This document shows positions 22,296 through 33,887 of a DNA stretch of 64,000 bases, piece after piece. Source of the stretch: Halichondria panicea (taxonomy: Eukaryota; Porifera; Demospongiae; Suberitida; Halichondriidae); contig NC_087383.1 in the NCBI RefSeq assembly GCF_963675165.1, positions 6,719,139 through 6,783,138 on the forward strand, written 5' to 3'. The notes under the pieces are model-generated. The model was not told the DNA's origin. It worked only from the letters and a program-made list of their open reading frames with translations, and did no database searches. The first letter of the stretch is position 1; each line of letters opens with the position of its first letter. The translations under genes and the position numbers were made by a program.

Positions 22296-23191
22296 TAGCC
22301 AAGGGAGACTTTGAACCTTGACCTTGCCTTCCTTATCACCTTGCCTTTTCATATGCGCATGCGCATAAGCAACCTTGCATGCCTTCAATAACAAGCTAGC
22401 TAGCTAGAGATGACTGAGCAGGATGAATTGTTTGGAGCATAGAATCAATACTTTATTGATGTCAGCAGATTCCTAGAGAACACAGAACATCATCGTGGAA
22501 TAGCGTATCGAGAATTTTGTGACTATGTTTTGCCAAGACTAGAAGTTTGTCTGAGTACTTGCATGCAACTATCTGATCAAATGCTGCAAGGGGGTTCTGA
22601 AGTTGGAGAAGAAGATGAGCTAGTAATTAATGAGTTTCAATCGAATTTGGCTCATCTACTAGAGTGCCTGAGAAGTGTACACAGACAGTGGGTGCAATAT
22701 GAAGAGATAATAGAAACCAGCAAATTCCAGTATCAAGCTGCTAGAAGAATCTTTGGAAGAGGAAGATCTAAGTTTGAAATTGAAAAGGAACAACTAGTGT
22801 ACCTATCATCACTAAATTTTAGCTGGACTGAAATTGCGGCCCTGCTTGGTGTATCTTGTATGACCATATATAGGTAAGTTTTTGACTGATAAACATAAGT
22901 AATCTTGTGTATACAGAAGACGAGTTGAGTTTGAATTGCTGGATGACTCTGCAACAACTTTATCAGATCATGAGCTCAACAGGATTGTGAAGGAAATCCA
23001 TTCAGAATCCCCGACGTTAGGAGTCATTATGGTATGTGGAAGGCTGAGAAGAATGGGATATAGTGTGTCAAGGGATAGAGTCCGATGTTCTCTAAGGTCA
23101 TCTGACCCATTAAGTGCAGCTTCAAGATTGATGGGTGGTCTTAGTCGACGACAGCCTTACTCAGTTGCTGGCCCAAACCTCTGGCATATTG

Positions 23192-24929
23192 GTGGGTATA
23201 ATTATTATTTGTACAAGTTTTTGTAAATGCATATTGATAACTGGAACCATACATGTAGATATAATTATAGGAAAGAGGGATTGATCTTGTCCCCTGCAAT
23301 AACTTTAAGGCTTTACAGGCCTTCTTTAAGTTCCCAAAAGCTTGATTTCCGTGCCCCACGTATATATCGTGTGGAAATAATCAAAAAATATTCTTGATTG
23401 TTGGAAAATAGCTAAAGGTATCCATGTAAAGCAACCCTCCAAATATGCGACACCCTCTATAATATGCAATTTTAATTGTAACCTCTAAAAGTACGTGTTA
23501 TTTAGTCAACAGGGTGTCATTTACAGGACTTTGAAGTAGAGAGTGGAAATAAGGGGGGGTCTAAAAGTCACCATTATTTCAACACCCTGTTTAATAATTA
23601 ATAACATCGCCGGCCATGCAGAGACATGACTGGTGTTCATTCGAAGGTCTATAGGGTGAATTCTAGTGGGTTTTGAGATTGCCTTTGCATATACTCAGTC
23701 ATACAACTATAGTACCTGAATGCAGATGTTTAGGGGGGGAGGGGGAGGAAGTCCATTCATGGATCTTATTTTCATAGTTTCTGCTTGCATGCACTGCAGG
23801 TAAAGGTAGTCAAGGTCGCTGGGTAAAATATTCGTGGTCCGGCTATATACTGTAGCAACTGCTGTGTTGACAATATTTTTGTATGTCACGTTCTAAATAG
23901 AGGTCAAACTATAGCCTCTAGAGAAACAATGATCAAATATGCAACACCAGCAAGACTTCAACATAATTTTTCAACCTCCAAAATTAGGCTTTAAAAGTGT
24001 CACCTTAGATCGAATAAATATATACGGTATCATCCTTTTGATATTCGTCAAAATATTAATTATGCTTGATCAGAGGCCGCTCTTGTATAAAGCCCACACT
24101 CAAATAGTAGCCTCTAAAATTAATCCCCATCTTCAGTGCGATAAAAGCTGCTCTCAAATAGTAGCCTCAATAAACTTTAACCGTAATCACCTCTGAGTCA
24201 TATTGATACTGCAGTGGTATCTACAGTAGCAGCTTGTTAGTGCAGACTTTCACATGGCAGACTTTGAGTTTGTGCAGGTGAAAAGAACTTACCTGCTAAA
24301 CCACTTCCTGTTTGCCTTCAGAAAGGAACTGGTATGCTACTTATCAAAGAGTTGTCCCAGCGTAGAACTATAACCACAAATTACATTATGCGTGGATGGA
24401 TGCCAAACATTTGGTCACGACAAGCAGCCATAGATGTGTTTGTAATTGAGTCTGCATGGTAACATTAATAAATAAGCGCGAGTATTAATTTGTGACTTGT
24501 GCATTCTTATCAAAGAAGAGTTATTCCGTGCGTGAGATTCTTTACGCACGGTTAAAAGTAGCCCTTTCTAAAGGCAAAAAAGGAAGCGGTCTCGTTTTAC
24601 TGGAGCGTTAGTAGACGTAATGAACACCTTTCTGGTCTCTCGAATTCTAATTGCTAGCAAAATATCGTATAATAGCTGCAGCCTCTGATCAAGTAGTACG
24701 AGTAACAAGCAATGGCAAGGCTTCTAATTGGCCCTTGCCTGTGTTTGTTATGAGTGTTCTTAATCCCTTATACGAGTAACCTAATCGTTTATGATGCCGT
24801 TCTCAGCAATTTTAATAATATTTTTAGCCGCAGCTGTTGTTTGAACCCTGTGCAAATACTGATCCGTATGTGATACGCTTTTAATTACCCCGGGCGGCCC
24901 CGTAAACCCAAACCAGTTAGACCATTATT
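23192..24929. other. Intron sequence left of the nested repeat
   Basis: Contains phrases about GCAACACC and GTAGCCTCTAAAA repeated between 23440 and 24160, and a short + frame near 24253 (MADFEFVQ, then a GTGAAAAG donor). Nothing is identified firmly. Confidence 0.35.
24700..24785. repeat. Inverted-repeat element related to 45090-45192
   Basis: ACAAGCAATGGCAAGG pairs with CCCTTGCCTGTGTTTGTT around a short loop, flanked by CGAGTAAC on both sides. A diverged relative lies at 45090-45192. Confidence 0.55.
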
Positions 24930-25215
24930 ATGCCTCGGTGCGCATGCATGCGCAAGCGAGGTATATACGTTTGTGTGTCTATGTGTGTGTAGACTGCAAT
25001 CAAGTGCAAGTAAGAGTTTCTATAGGCTTCTATAGTCATGTTTACTTGGATTTTAATTCGTGGATTTGCAAAATAATGCTTCGTTCTCGAGTTACGCCTA
25101 GTTTTGCTTACTTGGAATGCCATTGCAGTCTTTTCAGAAGCCGGGCACGTATAGCCAAACTTATTTACCAAGTGTTATGAGGTGCCGTTTGTGTCAAAAC
25201 TATGTAAAAGTGAGA

Positions 25216-26020
25216 CATATATATATGTCCATGGGTATTTATAAATGTCCATGGGTATTTATATATATCCACGGGTATTTATAAATACCCGTAGACATTT
25301 ATAAATGTCCACAGGTATTTATAAATACCCGTAGACATTTATATATGTCCATGGGTATTTATAAATGTCCATGGGTATATATAAATGTCCATGGGTATAT
25401 ATAAATGTCCATGGGTATATATAAATGTCCATGGGTATTTATAAATGTCCATGGGTATTTATTATATGTCCATGGGTAATTTATAAATGTCCATGTGTAT
25501 TTATAAATGTCAATGGGTATTTATGGGTATATATAAATGTCCATGGGTATTTATTATATGTCCATGGGTATTTATAAATGTCCATAGGTATTTATTATAT
25601 GTCCATGGGTATTTATAAATGTCCATGGGTATATATAAATGTCCATGGGTATTTATAAATGTCCATGGGTATTTATTATATGTCCATGGGTAATTTATAA
25701 ATGTCCATGTGTATTTATAAATGTCAATGGGTATTTATGGGTATATATAAATGTCCATGGGTATTTATTATATGTCCATGGGTATTTATAAATGTCCATA
25801 GGTATTTATTATATGTCCATGGGTATTTATAAATGTCCATGGGTATATATAAATGTCCATGGGTATTTATTATATGTCCATGGGTATTTATAAATGTCCA
25901 TGTGTATTTATAAATGTCAATGGGTATTTATAAATGTCCATGTGTATTTATAAATGTCCATGGGTATTTATAAATGTCCATGGGTATATATAAATGTCCA
26001 TGGGTATTTATAAATGTCAG
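25216..26020. repeat. Left subterminal tandem array, 20-bp units
   Basis: About 40 copies of a roughly 20-bp unit (TATTTATAAATGTCCATGGG, variants TATATATAAATG and TTTATTATATG). CCATGG and TTTATAAA make each unit partly palindromic, and some units are inverted near 25270-25350. A block of about 219 bp is duplicated (around 25441 and 25659). Confidence 0.95.
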
Positions 26021-26110
26021 TGGAGGATGTGTGCTTTTCAGGGTGTGGTTTTGTTACATTACAAGTGATAGTCACATGACTGTTACATAACCTGCCACAT
26101 GGTCACAACA

Positions 26111-27900
26111 ATGGCTGAAGGCTCAATAAGTGTGAATGTTGGAGTGTTGTCTAGTGCCCTGGCTGTTGCAATTCAGCAAGCAGCTAGCAGTGGACAGTCA
26201 CAGTCACCTCAAGTCCCTGCCAATCAAAGTCAGCACACTTCCAGTCAAAGGTACAAATGTAGTGTACAGACCCATGAAAGTTTCAGATATAGGCAGCATT
26301 AATTTGATCATGCATCAGCCCACAATAATTTAGCATTACTAAGGAAGAAAGTGCACACAGGTATTACTTTATGTTGTGCATGCTGCATGCATGATAACAC
26401 TTATTTTTCTGTCTAGGTCTTACGATGTTTACAGAAGCCTTATCGATTTGACACAAGAGTCTTCCGACGATATGTCAGGTAGCGGCACTGACGATGAGCT
26501 TCCCAAAGTGGAGTTTTCTCTTGCACCTCAACGTGATTTGGAAGAAAGGTATTGACTAAATTTGAAACATGACCGTGTTTCATTTATTATCTTCTAGGGG
26601 GGTTCGCAAAACAAATCCAATTGTATCCAAGCACGTAGTTCTCCAACATCAGTTGAGAGTACTAACTGGTGCAGCTGATGAGGAAGATTGACAACGGATA
26701 TGTGTACGCCGTAGTCACATTGTACAAGATGCATTGTGTGCTTTCGCCAAACCTTCCTTTCACACCTCAAAGATGTTGAAGGTGACCTTCATTGGGGAGA
26801 TTTCAGTGGATGATGGAGGTCCCAGGCGAGAGCTGTTCAGTGTACTCATGAGGGAGCTCTTTGACAAGAGTGGCCTTTTCACAGGCTGGCCTGAGAATGC
26901 TGTACCAGTGCACAATGTTCATGCCTTAGCTGAAAATAAGTTCTACATCACTGGAAAGATCGTTGCAACCAGCTTAGTACAAGGTGGGCCACCCCCAGTG
27001 TGCTTCAGCCGTGCTGTTGCAGACTATATTGTGTTTGACGAAGTGAGGAGTTCTCCAGACCTTCAAGATATACCTGACTTCGAAGTTCGGCAGAATCTTG
27101 AGAAGGTTGGGTGTGTACGTGTGTGTGCCTGTGCCTGTTTTTACTACATTTCTACAGATGCTAACTATTGTGAATGTTGAGGAACTCAGGTCATTCACTG
27201 ATGAGCACCTTGAGCTTCGCTTTGAGTGTGGCTACCAGAAACCAACCAGCTCGCTGCAGATCTCAGATAAGGAGGAGATCCTGAAGACAGTGTGGCTCCA
27301 TTTTGTGTATTTCCACCCTCTTGCTGAGCTGCAACAGCTAAGGAAGGGATTGAGGGAGACCCTCCAGCTGGAAATTTTGATGGTCCAATACCCTGATGAC
27401 ATGCATTCGTTCCTTGCCACCTCAATTGCGTTTGATGTTGATGGTGGTGACCTCTTAGACTGGTTTGTGGCTAGCTACTCGGAAAGAGGAAGCAACAAAA
27501 GAAAGTCAGAGGAGGCTGTTTACCTCATGTGGAGCAACTATGTCATGGATTGCTCTGGTCAGTTACACACATTTATACAGCACTGTATATGTACATACTA
27601 AGCATTTATCGTTTGTCAGTTACACATTACAGCATTTATCCCAACACAGATGGTGATGAATCAGGTGTGTCGATTGGTGACATTCTACAATTTATCTCTG
27701 GCTCTAGGAGGCTTCCAGCAGCTGGGTTTCCTTGTATCCCTAGTGTCCACTTCACAAATGAAAAGATTCTCCCTAAGACTTCAACATGTGACGTAAGCAT
27801 CACCTTTCCAAGATCTTTTAACGAGCTGCCATATGAGATGTTTAAGAAAAAAATGGATATGAGCGTTTTGGATTCTGCTGGTTTTGGTGGTGGTCCGTAG
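26111..27900 (+). pseudogene. HECT-type E3 ubiquitin ligase carried by the transposon (one in-frame stop)
   Basis: Exons are 26111-26250, 26417-26548, 26598-27105, 27158-27557 and 27650-27900, all in phase. The N-terminus (MAEGSISVNVGVLSSALAV) is encoded inside the inverted repeat. The HECT N-lobe starts at KVTFIGEISVDDGGPRRELF. The C-lobe has DILQFISGSRRLPAAGF, then KILPKTSTCDVSITFP with the catalytic Cys, and the C-terminal end LDSAGFGGGP. This resembles the HECT half of G2E3-like ligases, which pass ubiquitin from the catalytic Cys to substrates. A single TGA at 26689-26691 breaks the frame just before the HECT domain. The rest is open and splice sites are good, so loss is recent or the stop is a variant. 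It could protect the element or modify host factors (inference). Confidence 0.85.
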
Positions 27901-28049
27901 TTAGTATATAACAGTTTCAACTTTGACATTTTAGCTGCTGTATTACTTCATTGTGTTCATTCATTCATTCATCATCACATTATTCATTCCTTTTTCATTT
28001 ATTTATTCATTCTTTCATTCATTCTTATCATAATTATAATAATTGAATA

Positions 28050-29515
28050 TTACATCCAAATACATTGTGAGCAAGTAGCATTAAGATGCTGTCCTGTAGT
28101 ATGAAGTACGTCGACAAAGAGTCCTCTACCATTATCTTCTGCTTCTTCAAGGGGATTTATAGTTTGGAAACTTTGTTTTAAAATTGAGCATGGTATAAAC
28201 TTAATTCTTGGCACTGATACACGTTCTCCTTCAACATCAGAAGTGTCCACATTAGCTGTAGTACCAAGTTCTTGCTCGCTTGTTTGCAGCATACCTTCAA
28301 AAAAAAGTTGGTATGGAGTTCGATTGCCTTCAGTAGATAAAGGATGATGATTCCAACTATCTACGAAACCTGAAATACATTTGTTTATTCTTGGCAGGAA
28401 TATCAGATGCAAACAGTAAAGATCCACTTCATTTAAGGGGTCAAGAAGTCCATCACTTTCCAAAGATCGGAAGATTTGGGAAAACACGGAACCAACACAT
28501 CTATGAACGTCACGCCAGAGTCTCTCAATTCTTTCATTGTGCACAGAACTCCCGGTGATTACACAACTGTAATCATTATTGTGTGCAGCAATCATGTACC
28601 GCCATACCTCCACATTTTCTCCACCGTGATCTGATCTCACATGGTTAGGGACACCATAGTGCCTGATACTGTCAGTGAAGAGCTGGAGAACAGTTTCTGA
28701 ACGATTGTTGTCGGTGCATGCCACATAAATGATAGTGCGGGAGAAGCCGTCAATTGAACCATGGATCACAAAACGCCACCTTATAAGTTTATGATGGCCA
28801 TCAATGTGCCACACATAATTTGGGTGAGGGGCACTGTACACACGGCGTCTAACAACAGTACAGCGACGCGCAATGACATTTTCGTGATCCGTTCGATGAA
28901 TGGAATCCCTGACAGCTTGCCGAGGAACTTTTAATCCCCTTGCTCTTAAGTGGCCGCAGACAAGTCGTTCCCCATCATTCGGGTGATCTCTTTTTATACC
29001 ACTGATCACATCATCTAGCTCATTATCATCCAACATCGACCCATCCTGTGAGGATCTTCCATTTTCTTCTAATCGTCTGTACAAAGTTGCTCTTGATATT
29101 CCCAAGATAGACGCAATTTTATTCCATTTGTAATGAAGTGATCGTATTTCCAGTATTTCGTCAATGGTAACAGTGGACCTCGGCCTTCCTGGACGATCAG
29201 ACCTGTATATACACATAGACAGTTATGTATCAGAATTATTGTTTATACAGATATAGCACAGTGGAACCTCGTCTTATGTGACAAGGGACTTGCCCGTGTA
29301 TAATTATGGAAACTGAAGTACGTGGTGTTTACCATAGGGTAATGGTAATACCGCCGGTATGGTAAACTTTCTGCTAGAGTCTGTCACTGACCTGTCACTA
29401 ATGGGACTCTGGTTGGCACCACTTGAGGTAACTGTAACTGACCACTGCTAACTGCTTGCTGAATTGAAACAGCCAGGGCACTAGACAACACTCCAACATT
29501 CACACCTTCAGCCAT
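28050..29515 (-). CDS. DD(34)E integrase-type transposase of the HECT element
   Basis: The main exon 29212-28050 is fully open. Its order is: PGRPRS linker; helix-turn-helix WNKIASILGISRATLYRRL; then the rve-type integrase core, with VWHIDGHHKLIRW (first Asp), VRSDHGGENVEVW (second Asp) and SVHNERIERLWRDVHR (Glu). The last two are separated by 34 residues, close to the D,D-35-E spacing of retroviral-type integrases. WNHHPLSTEGNRTPYQLFFEG follows. The first exon is 29515-29392 (MAEGVNVGVLSSALAVSI), homologous to the first exon of the HECT gene. With the obvious donor, the phase to exon 2 is off by one, so the true junction may differ or an indel exists. The enzyme probably cuts the element ends. 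A decayed paralogue surrounds the element. Confidence 0.87.
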
Positions 29516-29605
29516 TCTTGTGGACCATGTGGCAGGTTATCATGTGACTACCACTTGTAATGTAACAAAACCACACCCTGAAAAGCACACATCCTCCACT
29601 GACAT

Positions 29606-30190
29606 TTATAAATACCCATTGACATTTATAAATACCCATTGACATTTATAAATACCCATTGACATATATAAATACCCATGGACATATATAAATGTCTATG
29701 GGTATTTATAAATACCTGTGGACATTTATAAATGTCTACGGGTATTTATAAATACCCATGGACATTTATAAATACCCATTGACATTTATAAATACACATG
29801 GACATATATAAATACCCATGGACATATAATAAATACCCATGGACATTTATAAATACCCATGGACATTTATAAATACCCATGGACATTTATATATACCCAT
29901 GGACATTTATAAATACCCATGGACATATATAAATACCCATGGACATTTATACATACCCATGGACATTTATAAATACCCATGGACATATATAAATACCCAT
30001 GGACATTTATATATACCCATGGACATTTATAAATACCCATGGACATATATAAATACCCATGGACATATATAAATGTTTATGGGTATTTATAAATACCTGT
30101 GGACATTTATAAATGTCTACGGGTATTTATAAATACCTGTGGATATATATAAATATCCATGGACATTTATAAATACCCATGGACATATAT
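29606..30190. repeat. Right subterminal tandem array, inverted relative to the left
   Basis: The same 20-bp unit in the opposite orientation (AAATACCCATGGACATTTAT), about 29 copies, shorter than the left array. The open frame of repeated MDIYKYPW at 29839 is a product of the repeat. Confidence 0.95.
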
Positions 30191-30195
30191 ATATG

Positions 30196-30417
30196 CATAG
30201 GCGTAGGAACCAGGGGGGCAAGGGGGGCAGTTGCCCCCCTCAGCCTAATATTTTGCTTTTTCGCCCCCCTTAGCCAGCACTGCTCTCTAATTGAAAAAAT
30301 ATTGTGAGCATGTGGCAAAAATAACAATGTATCAGGCCAAGAATAAATTGTGTCTCAGTGATATTGGTATAACATATTGTTTGCCCCCCTTAGGTAAAAC
30401 ATCTTCCTACCCCTATG
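30196..30417. mobile_element. Small element with CATAGGCGTAG ends and 5-bp duplication
   Basis: The 222-bp element has imperfect inverted ends (CATAGGCGTAGGAA / CATAGGGGTAGGAA) and ATATG duplicated at 30191-30195 and 30418-30422. It is rich in C and G runs (GGGGGGCAAGGGGGGCA). It resembles the element at 61224-61647. Confidence 0.75.
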
Positions 30418-31552
30418 ATATGTCTCACTTTTACATAGTTTTGACACAAACGGCACCTCATAAAGTGTTGCTACTCTACTTAGTAGTTAGCTCTGCACTA
30501 GAATGCTAGCTATTGGTAGCTGCATTACAAGAGTGAGAAGATAGCTGCAAGGCTCTGCTGATGCAGCCATTAATTTTAGACTTGAACTTTTGGCATCAAT
30601 TGTTTTATTGTTTAACAATAATCATGGTCAATCATTACCCACTCTAAGTTTGCATGCAGCAAAATCAAAAATGTTCATCATGTGTATAAAAGCTATTAGT
30701 AGCTTTATGTTATGTAGCTTTGGCATCTCCATCGAGGTATCAGCACCTGCGGTGCTTTCATTATAGTATTGACTAATTTCATTACATTAAAATTAATTAT
30801 GGTTGAATTATCTTAATTGTTTCAGATTCACATCATAAGCTTATTAGATGGAGAATCGTCACTCATGGCTGCATTGACAGCTACAGTAGGCTGGTGACTT
30901 TCTTGAAGTGTTGTGGCAATAATAAATCGCCAACAGTGTACGAATTATTTTTGTGTGCAGTTCAAAAGCATCAGCTGCCATCTCGTATATAAGAATGGAC
31001 CAAGGTGGGGAAAATGTATTGGTCGCACGTCACATGTTAGAAAAAAGAGGACATGATAAGAGAGGTGTGATTGTAGGAGCCTCGGTCCATAATCAACGCA
31101 TAGAGCGACTATATGGAGGGACATGCACCGCTGTGACTATTCTCTTTTACAAGCTGTTTTACTTTATGGAACAAGTGGATCTATTAGACTGTTTGAATGA
31201 GACGCATCTGTATTCCCTTCATTATAATGTGTTCATTCCACGTATTAATCAGGCACTTGCACTGTTCATTGGTGGATGGAACCATCACTCAATCCGAACT
31301 GCACACCGTAAGTCTCCACACCAGTTGTTTACAACAGAGGCACTACTTTTGCAGCACTCCGGACTCGCAGCTTTGGATTTTTTTGAGAATGTGGAGGAAG
31401 AATATGGAATTGATATGGAAGGCCCCATCCCGTCTCAGGGACGTTCTATAGTTGTGCCTGAGGTGCCAATAAGGCTAAATTCAGAGAATTTTGCTCTCCT
31501 ACAGCAAGCTGTTAATCCGTTAGCACCTTCTGATGAGTTTGGCATTAATTGA

Positions 31553-32978
31553 TTTGTATGAACAAGTTTTGCAGTTTATGTCAACAATTACGGTATAAAA
31601 CATGACCATGATGACTCTCATAATTTGATGTTATTCTTACATAATTATTATTTTGATGCATGCCATTGTGATGCTCAGTAAACAAAGCTCATAATTATCA
31701 ACACAAAAAATGATTAATGAGAGTATGCATGCAGTACAATAGCTATAAGCCAAAACAATACTACCTATAATTATAATTAAAGGGAGTTATTGTTAGAATT
31801 GACGATAATCATATAATTATTATGAACATCTATGAAGGTGATTGATTGAAATGAAGGATGACACTGAGAGTAAGCTAAGTATAGCACAGCAAAAACACAA
31901 TTATGTTATATGGGATGCATCATCGTATTTTAGTGTTAAAATGACAGAAATTTATGTCATTTCTACATTAAAATAATTTCAAATGATGCATTTTATTTGA
32001 GATGTTTTATGTTATTATAACATAATTATCTGTTTTTACTGTGTATATAGCCAAAACAATTATGACGTGATCAGCACAAATAATTAAACTTAAGAAGTTC
32101 AAGGTCCATTCAGGGAATAGTAACATAATGATAATGACGATACTTAATTAAGAAGTTCATGGTCCATTCAGAAAGAAGTTACAAACAGTTCATTACCCAA
32201 CAAAGGTCATTGTCGTTGAGGATTGCCATCCACTTTCCGTGAAATTCACTATAATTGGCATACGAGATTGGTAGCTTTAGCAAAGCATCACATGTGTTGT
32301 GCACACAGGGCCTCCTGGCCCACTCAGACAATTGAATTGTACGATGATACTGCTGACAGACAATACACTGCTCCCAGTTGTGAAGTGAAGAAATCGCTGA
32401 AGCAGATTAGTCGACATATTGCCAATCAATATCTACAAGATAGCCACCAACACGCTCCTCAGCAGGATTCACCAACACGGGCAGTTTGATAATGCCTAAA
32501 ACTTTCTTTGGTGAGACTGTATAAGCATCCTATAAATGGAGGACATGCATGCACACCTTCAACAGATTGCACTGATAATAGGCACTTTTATAACATTATT
32601 AATTTTTATGAGCTAGAATAATAGGAGGTTTTGAAATACAGGTCAATATACGAGTCATAATTATAGTATAAACATATTTTGTAGGCCCGGAAGTACTGCA
32701 TGGTGGGTAATTATCTCCTATATATTGTAGAATTAATAGATAGAGGTCATATGCATAAATTATGGCCATTATTAGTTTGTGTTACTTGTGCAACGACATG
32801 GGGCTTATATGCCGTGTTTTGGAGGCAATTAATATAGGCTGTTAACTTGAGCATAAAAGAATAGCTAGCATGCATATAAATATATACTATAAGTACAGTT
32901 CAATATACATGTACCAAAAATGAATTTTTTACGAGCATCGTATATAGTGGGTATACATAAACTTCGCAGGATGACTGT
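31553..32978. other. Noncoding
   Basis: AT-rich. A hairpin of about 157 bp lies at 31886-32042 (CAGCAAAAACA ... TTTTTACTG arms with AATTATGTTATA). AAGAAGTTCA(A/T)GGTCCATTCAG appears twice (32091, 32151). A frame at 32223-32489 has no known family. Confidence 0.45.
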
Positions 32979-32982
32979 TTAA

Positions 32983-33883
32983 CCCTTTCCCTGCTTTAAT
33001 TAAAAGTGAATATTCGCATATTTTGTTTAAAAAATTTATAACTCATGAACCGTATATTAAAAACACTTGTAACAAAGTTCCACAGGTAGAACCGGACCTG
33101 TCGCATTCATGGAATCATCATTGTTGCCTAGCAACCAACCACCACCCCACAAATAACAATTGTTAACAAAAATTCACAATTATGTACACAAACAATATTG
33201 TATGATGTTACGAAGTGACTAAACACATGATATAAGTGTTCAGAATGTTCTCACGGTGACATGGCTCACTCAGGACTCAATCAGGATCTGCAGAAACTTG
33301 TATTTGAGGTTCTATCGGCAGACGCCCTTTTCCCGGGAAATATTTTCTTCACCTACACACAGGTTTACAAATTTAATGGTGTCTCATGATGTCCACTGTT
33401 GTACTAACTAGCCTAAACAAACCTATAGTGAAGCTATCAAGACTACAAATGCTACTCTATAGTGACTTACCAGGTTCAGGAAGATGGTCCACCTCAAGTG
33501 CGTCTTCCTCAGGATTCTCAGGCTCTTTCTTTTTAGCTTGACCTCTGAAAGGAAGCTTCCTACCTAGCTATGATCCCAGTCACTGTCCTCTCACTCTACA
33601 AGGCCATAGGCATAGATATTCTCACTCTGTAGCTTCCCTAGAACCTCCCTGACGTTGTACTACAAAGATCTTGTAGCAATTATAAAACGGTCACTTTTCT
33701 TTCGACAATTCTGATCGAACTGTACCTCGAAGCAAAATATTAAAAATACCACGAGGAAGAGCAGCTCAATGCACATGTGCTGGTACCTGCAGTGTGTGCA
33801 TAGCTCCAACACAGTGTGCACAATGATTTTTTGAAATTTATCAGTAGCCATGCCAACTATAGTCGGCTAAAGCGGGGAAAGGG
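32983..33883 (-). mobile_element. piggyBac-type nonautonomous element, copy A
   Basis: The 901-bp element is between TTAA at 32979-32982 and 33884-33887. Its ends are CCCTTTCCCTGCTTTA and GGCTAAAGCGGGGAAAGGG. It has the same length as copy B, in the opposite orientation. A 63-codon frame (33851-33660, MATDKFQKIIVHTVLELCTHC) is shared with copy B. Confidence 0.88.
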
Positions 33884-33887
33884 TTAA

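Larger units (their letters stand above)
25176..30462. mobile_element. 5.3-kb DNA transposon with HECT ligase and integrase genes
   Basis: The termini are inverted: TATGAGGTGCCGTTTGTG at 25176 and its complement ending 30462. AAGTGT is duplicated on both sides (25170-25175, 30463-30468). The inverted repeats extend about 1 kb inward (to about 26225 and from about 29415), covering a tandem array, a promoter region and a first coding exon on each side. Two converging genes lie between: a HECT-type gene (+) and an integrase-type gene (-). The R repeat outside is continuous when the element is removed, proving insertion. The 6-bp duplication and TATGAGG ends do not match a family known to me. The right arm was later hit by a small element (30196-30417). 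Confidence 0.9.
24930..30762 (+). repeat. R-family interspersed repeat, copy R1, interrupted by a transposon
   Basis: The left half is 24930-25175 (TGCCTCGGTGCGCATG, then CAAGTGCAAGTAAGAGTTTC and GCTTCGTTCTCGAGTTA). The right half is 30463-30762 (GCTACTCTACTTAGTAGTTA through CACCTGCGGTGCTTTCATT). Both halves align in order to the uninterrupted copies near 60.6 and 61.7 kb. Confidence 0.85.
22410..31552 (+). pseudogene. Integrase-domain transposase gene split by a 7.6-kb intron, decayed
   Basis: Exons are 22410-22873, 22917-23191 and 30826-31552. The first junctions are in phase, and the third exon completes the codon for WHID|SHHKLIRW, matching WHIDGHHKLIRW in the intact paralogue at 28050-29212. 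Motifs are: helix-turn-helix FSWTEIAALLGVSCMTIYR; first catalytic Asp in WHID; second Asp in RMDQGGENV; and Glu in [10 protein letters not shown], followed by [17 protein letters not shown]. Damage: TAG at codon 11 (22440-22442), and a two-base TA gain near 30990 that shifts frame between the first and second catalytic residues. The 23192-30825 intron is mostly inserted DNA: the R repeat and the HECT-integrase element. The enzyme class cuts and joins DNA ends. It is probably dead. Confidence 0.8.

Noticed and set aside
25216-26020. CRISPR or centromeric satellite
   Set aside because: No spacers, and the array is confined to, and mirrored within, one transposon's inverted repeats.
29839-30072. 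77-codon frame of repeated MDIYKYPW
   Set aside because: It is the 20-bp subterminal array translated. Its mirror in the left array has no equivalent protein.
32223-32489. 88-codon + frame
   Set aside because: No splice sites, domain or paralogue could be supported, and its composition is like the surrounding noncoding DNA.
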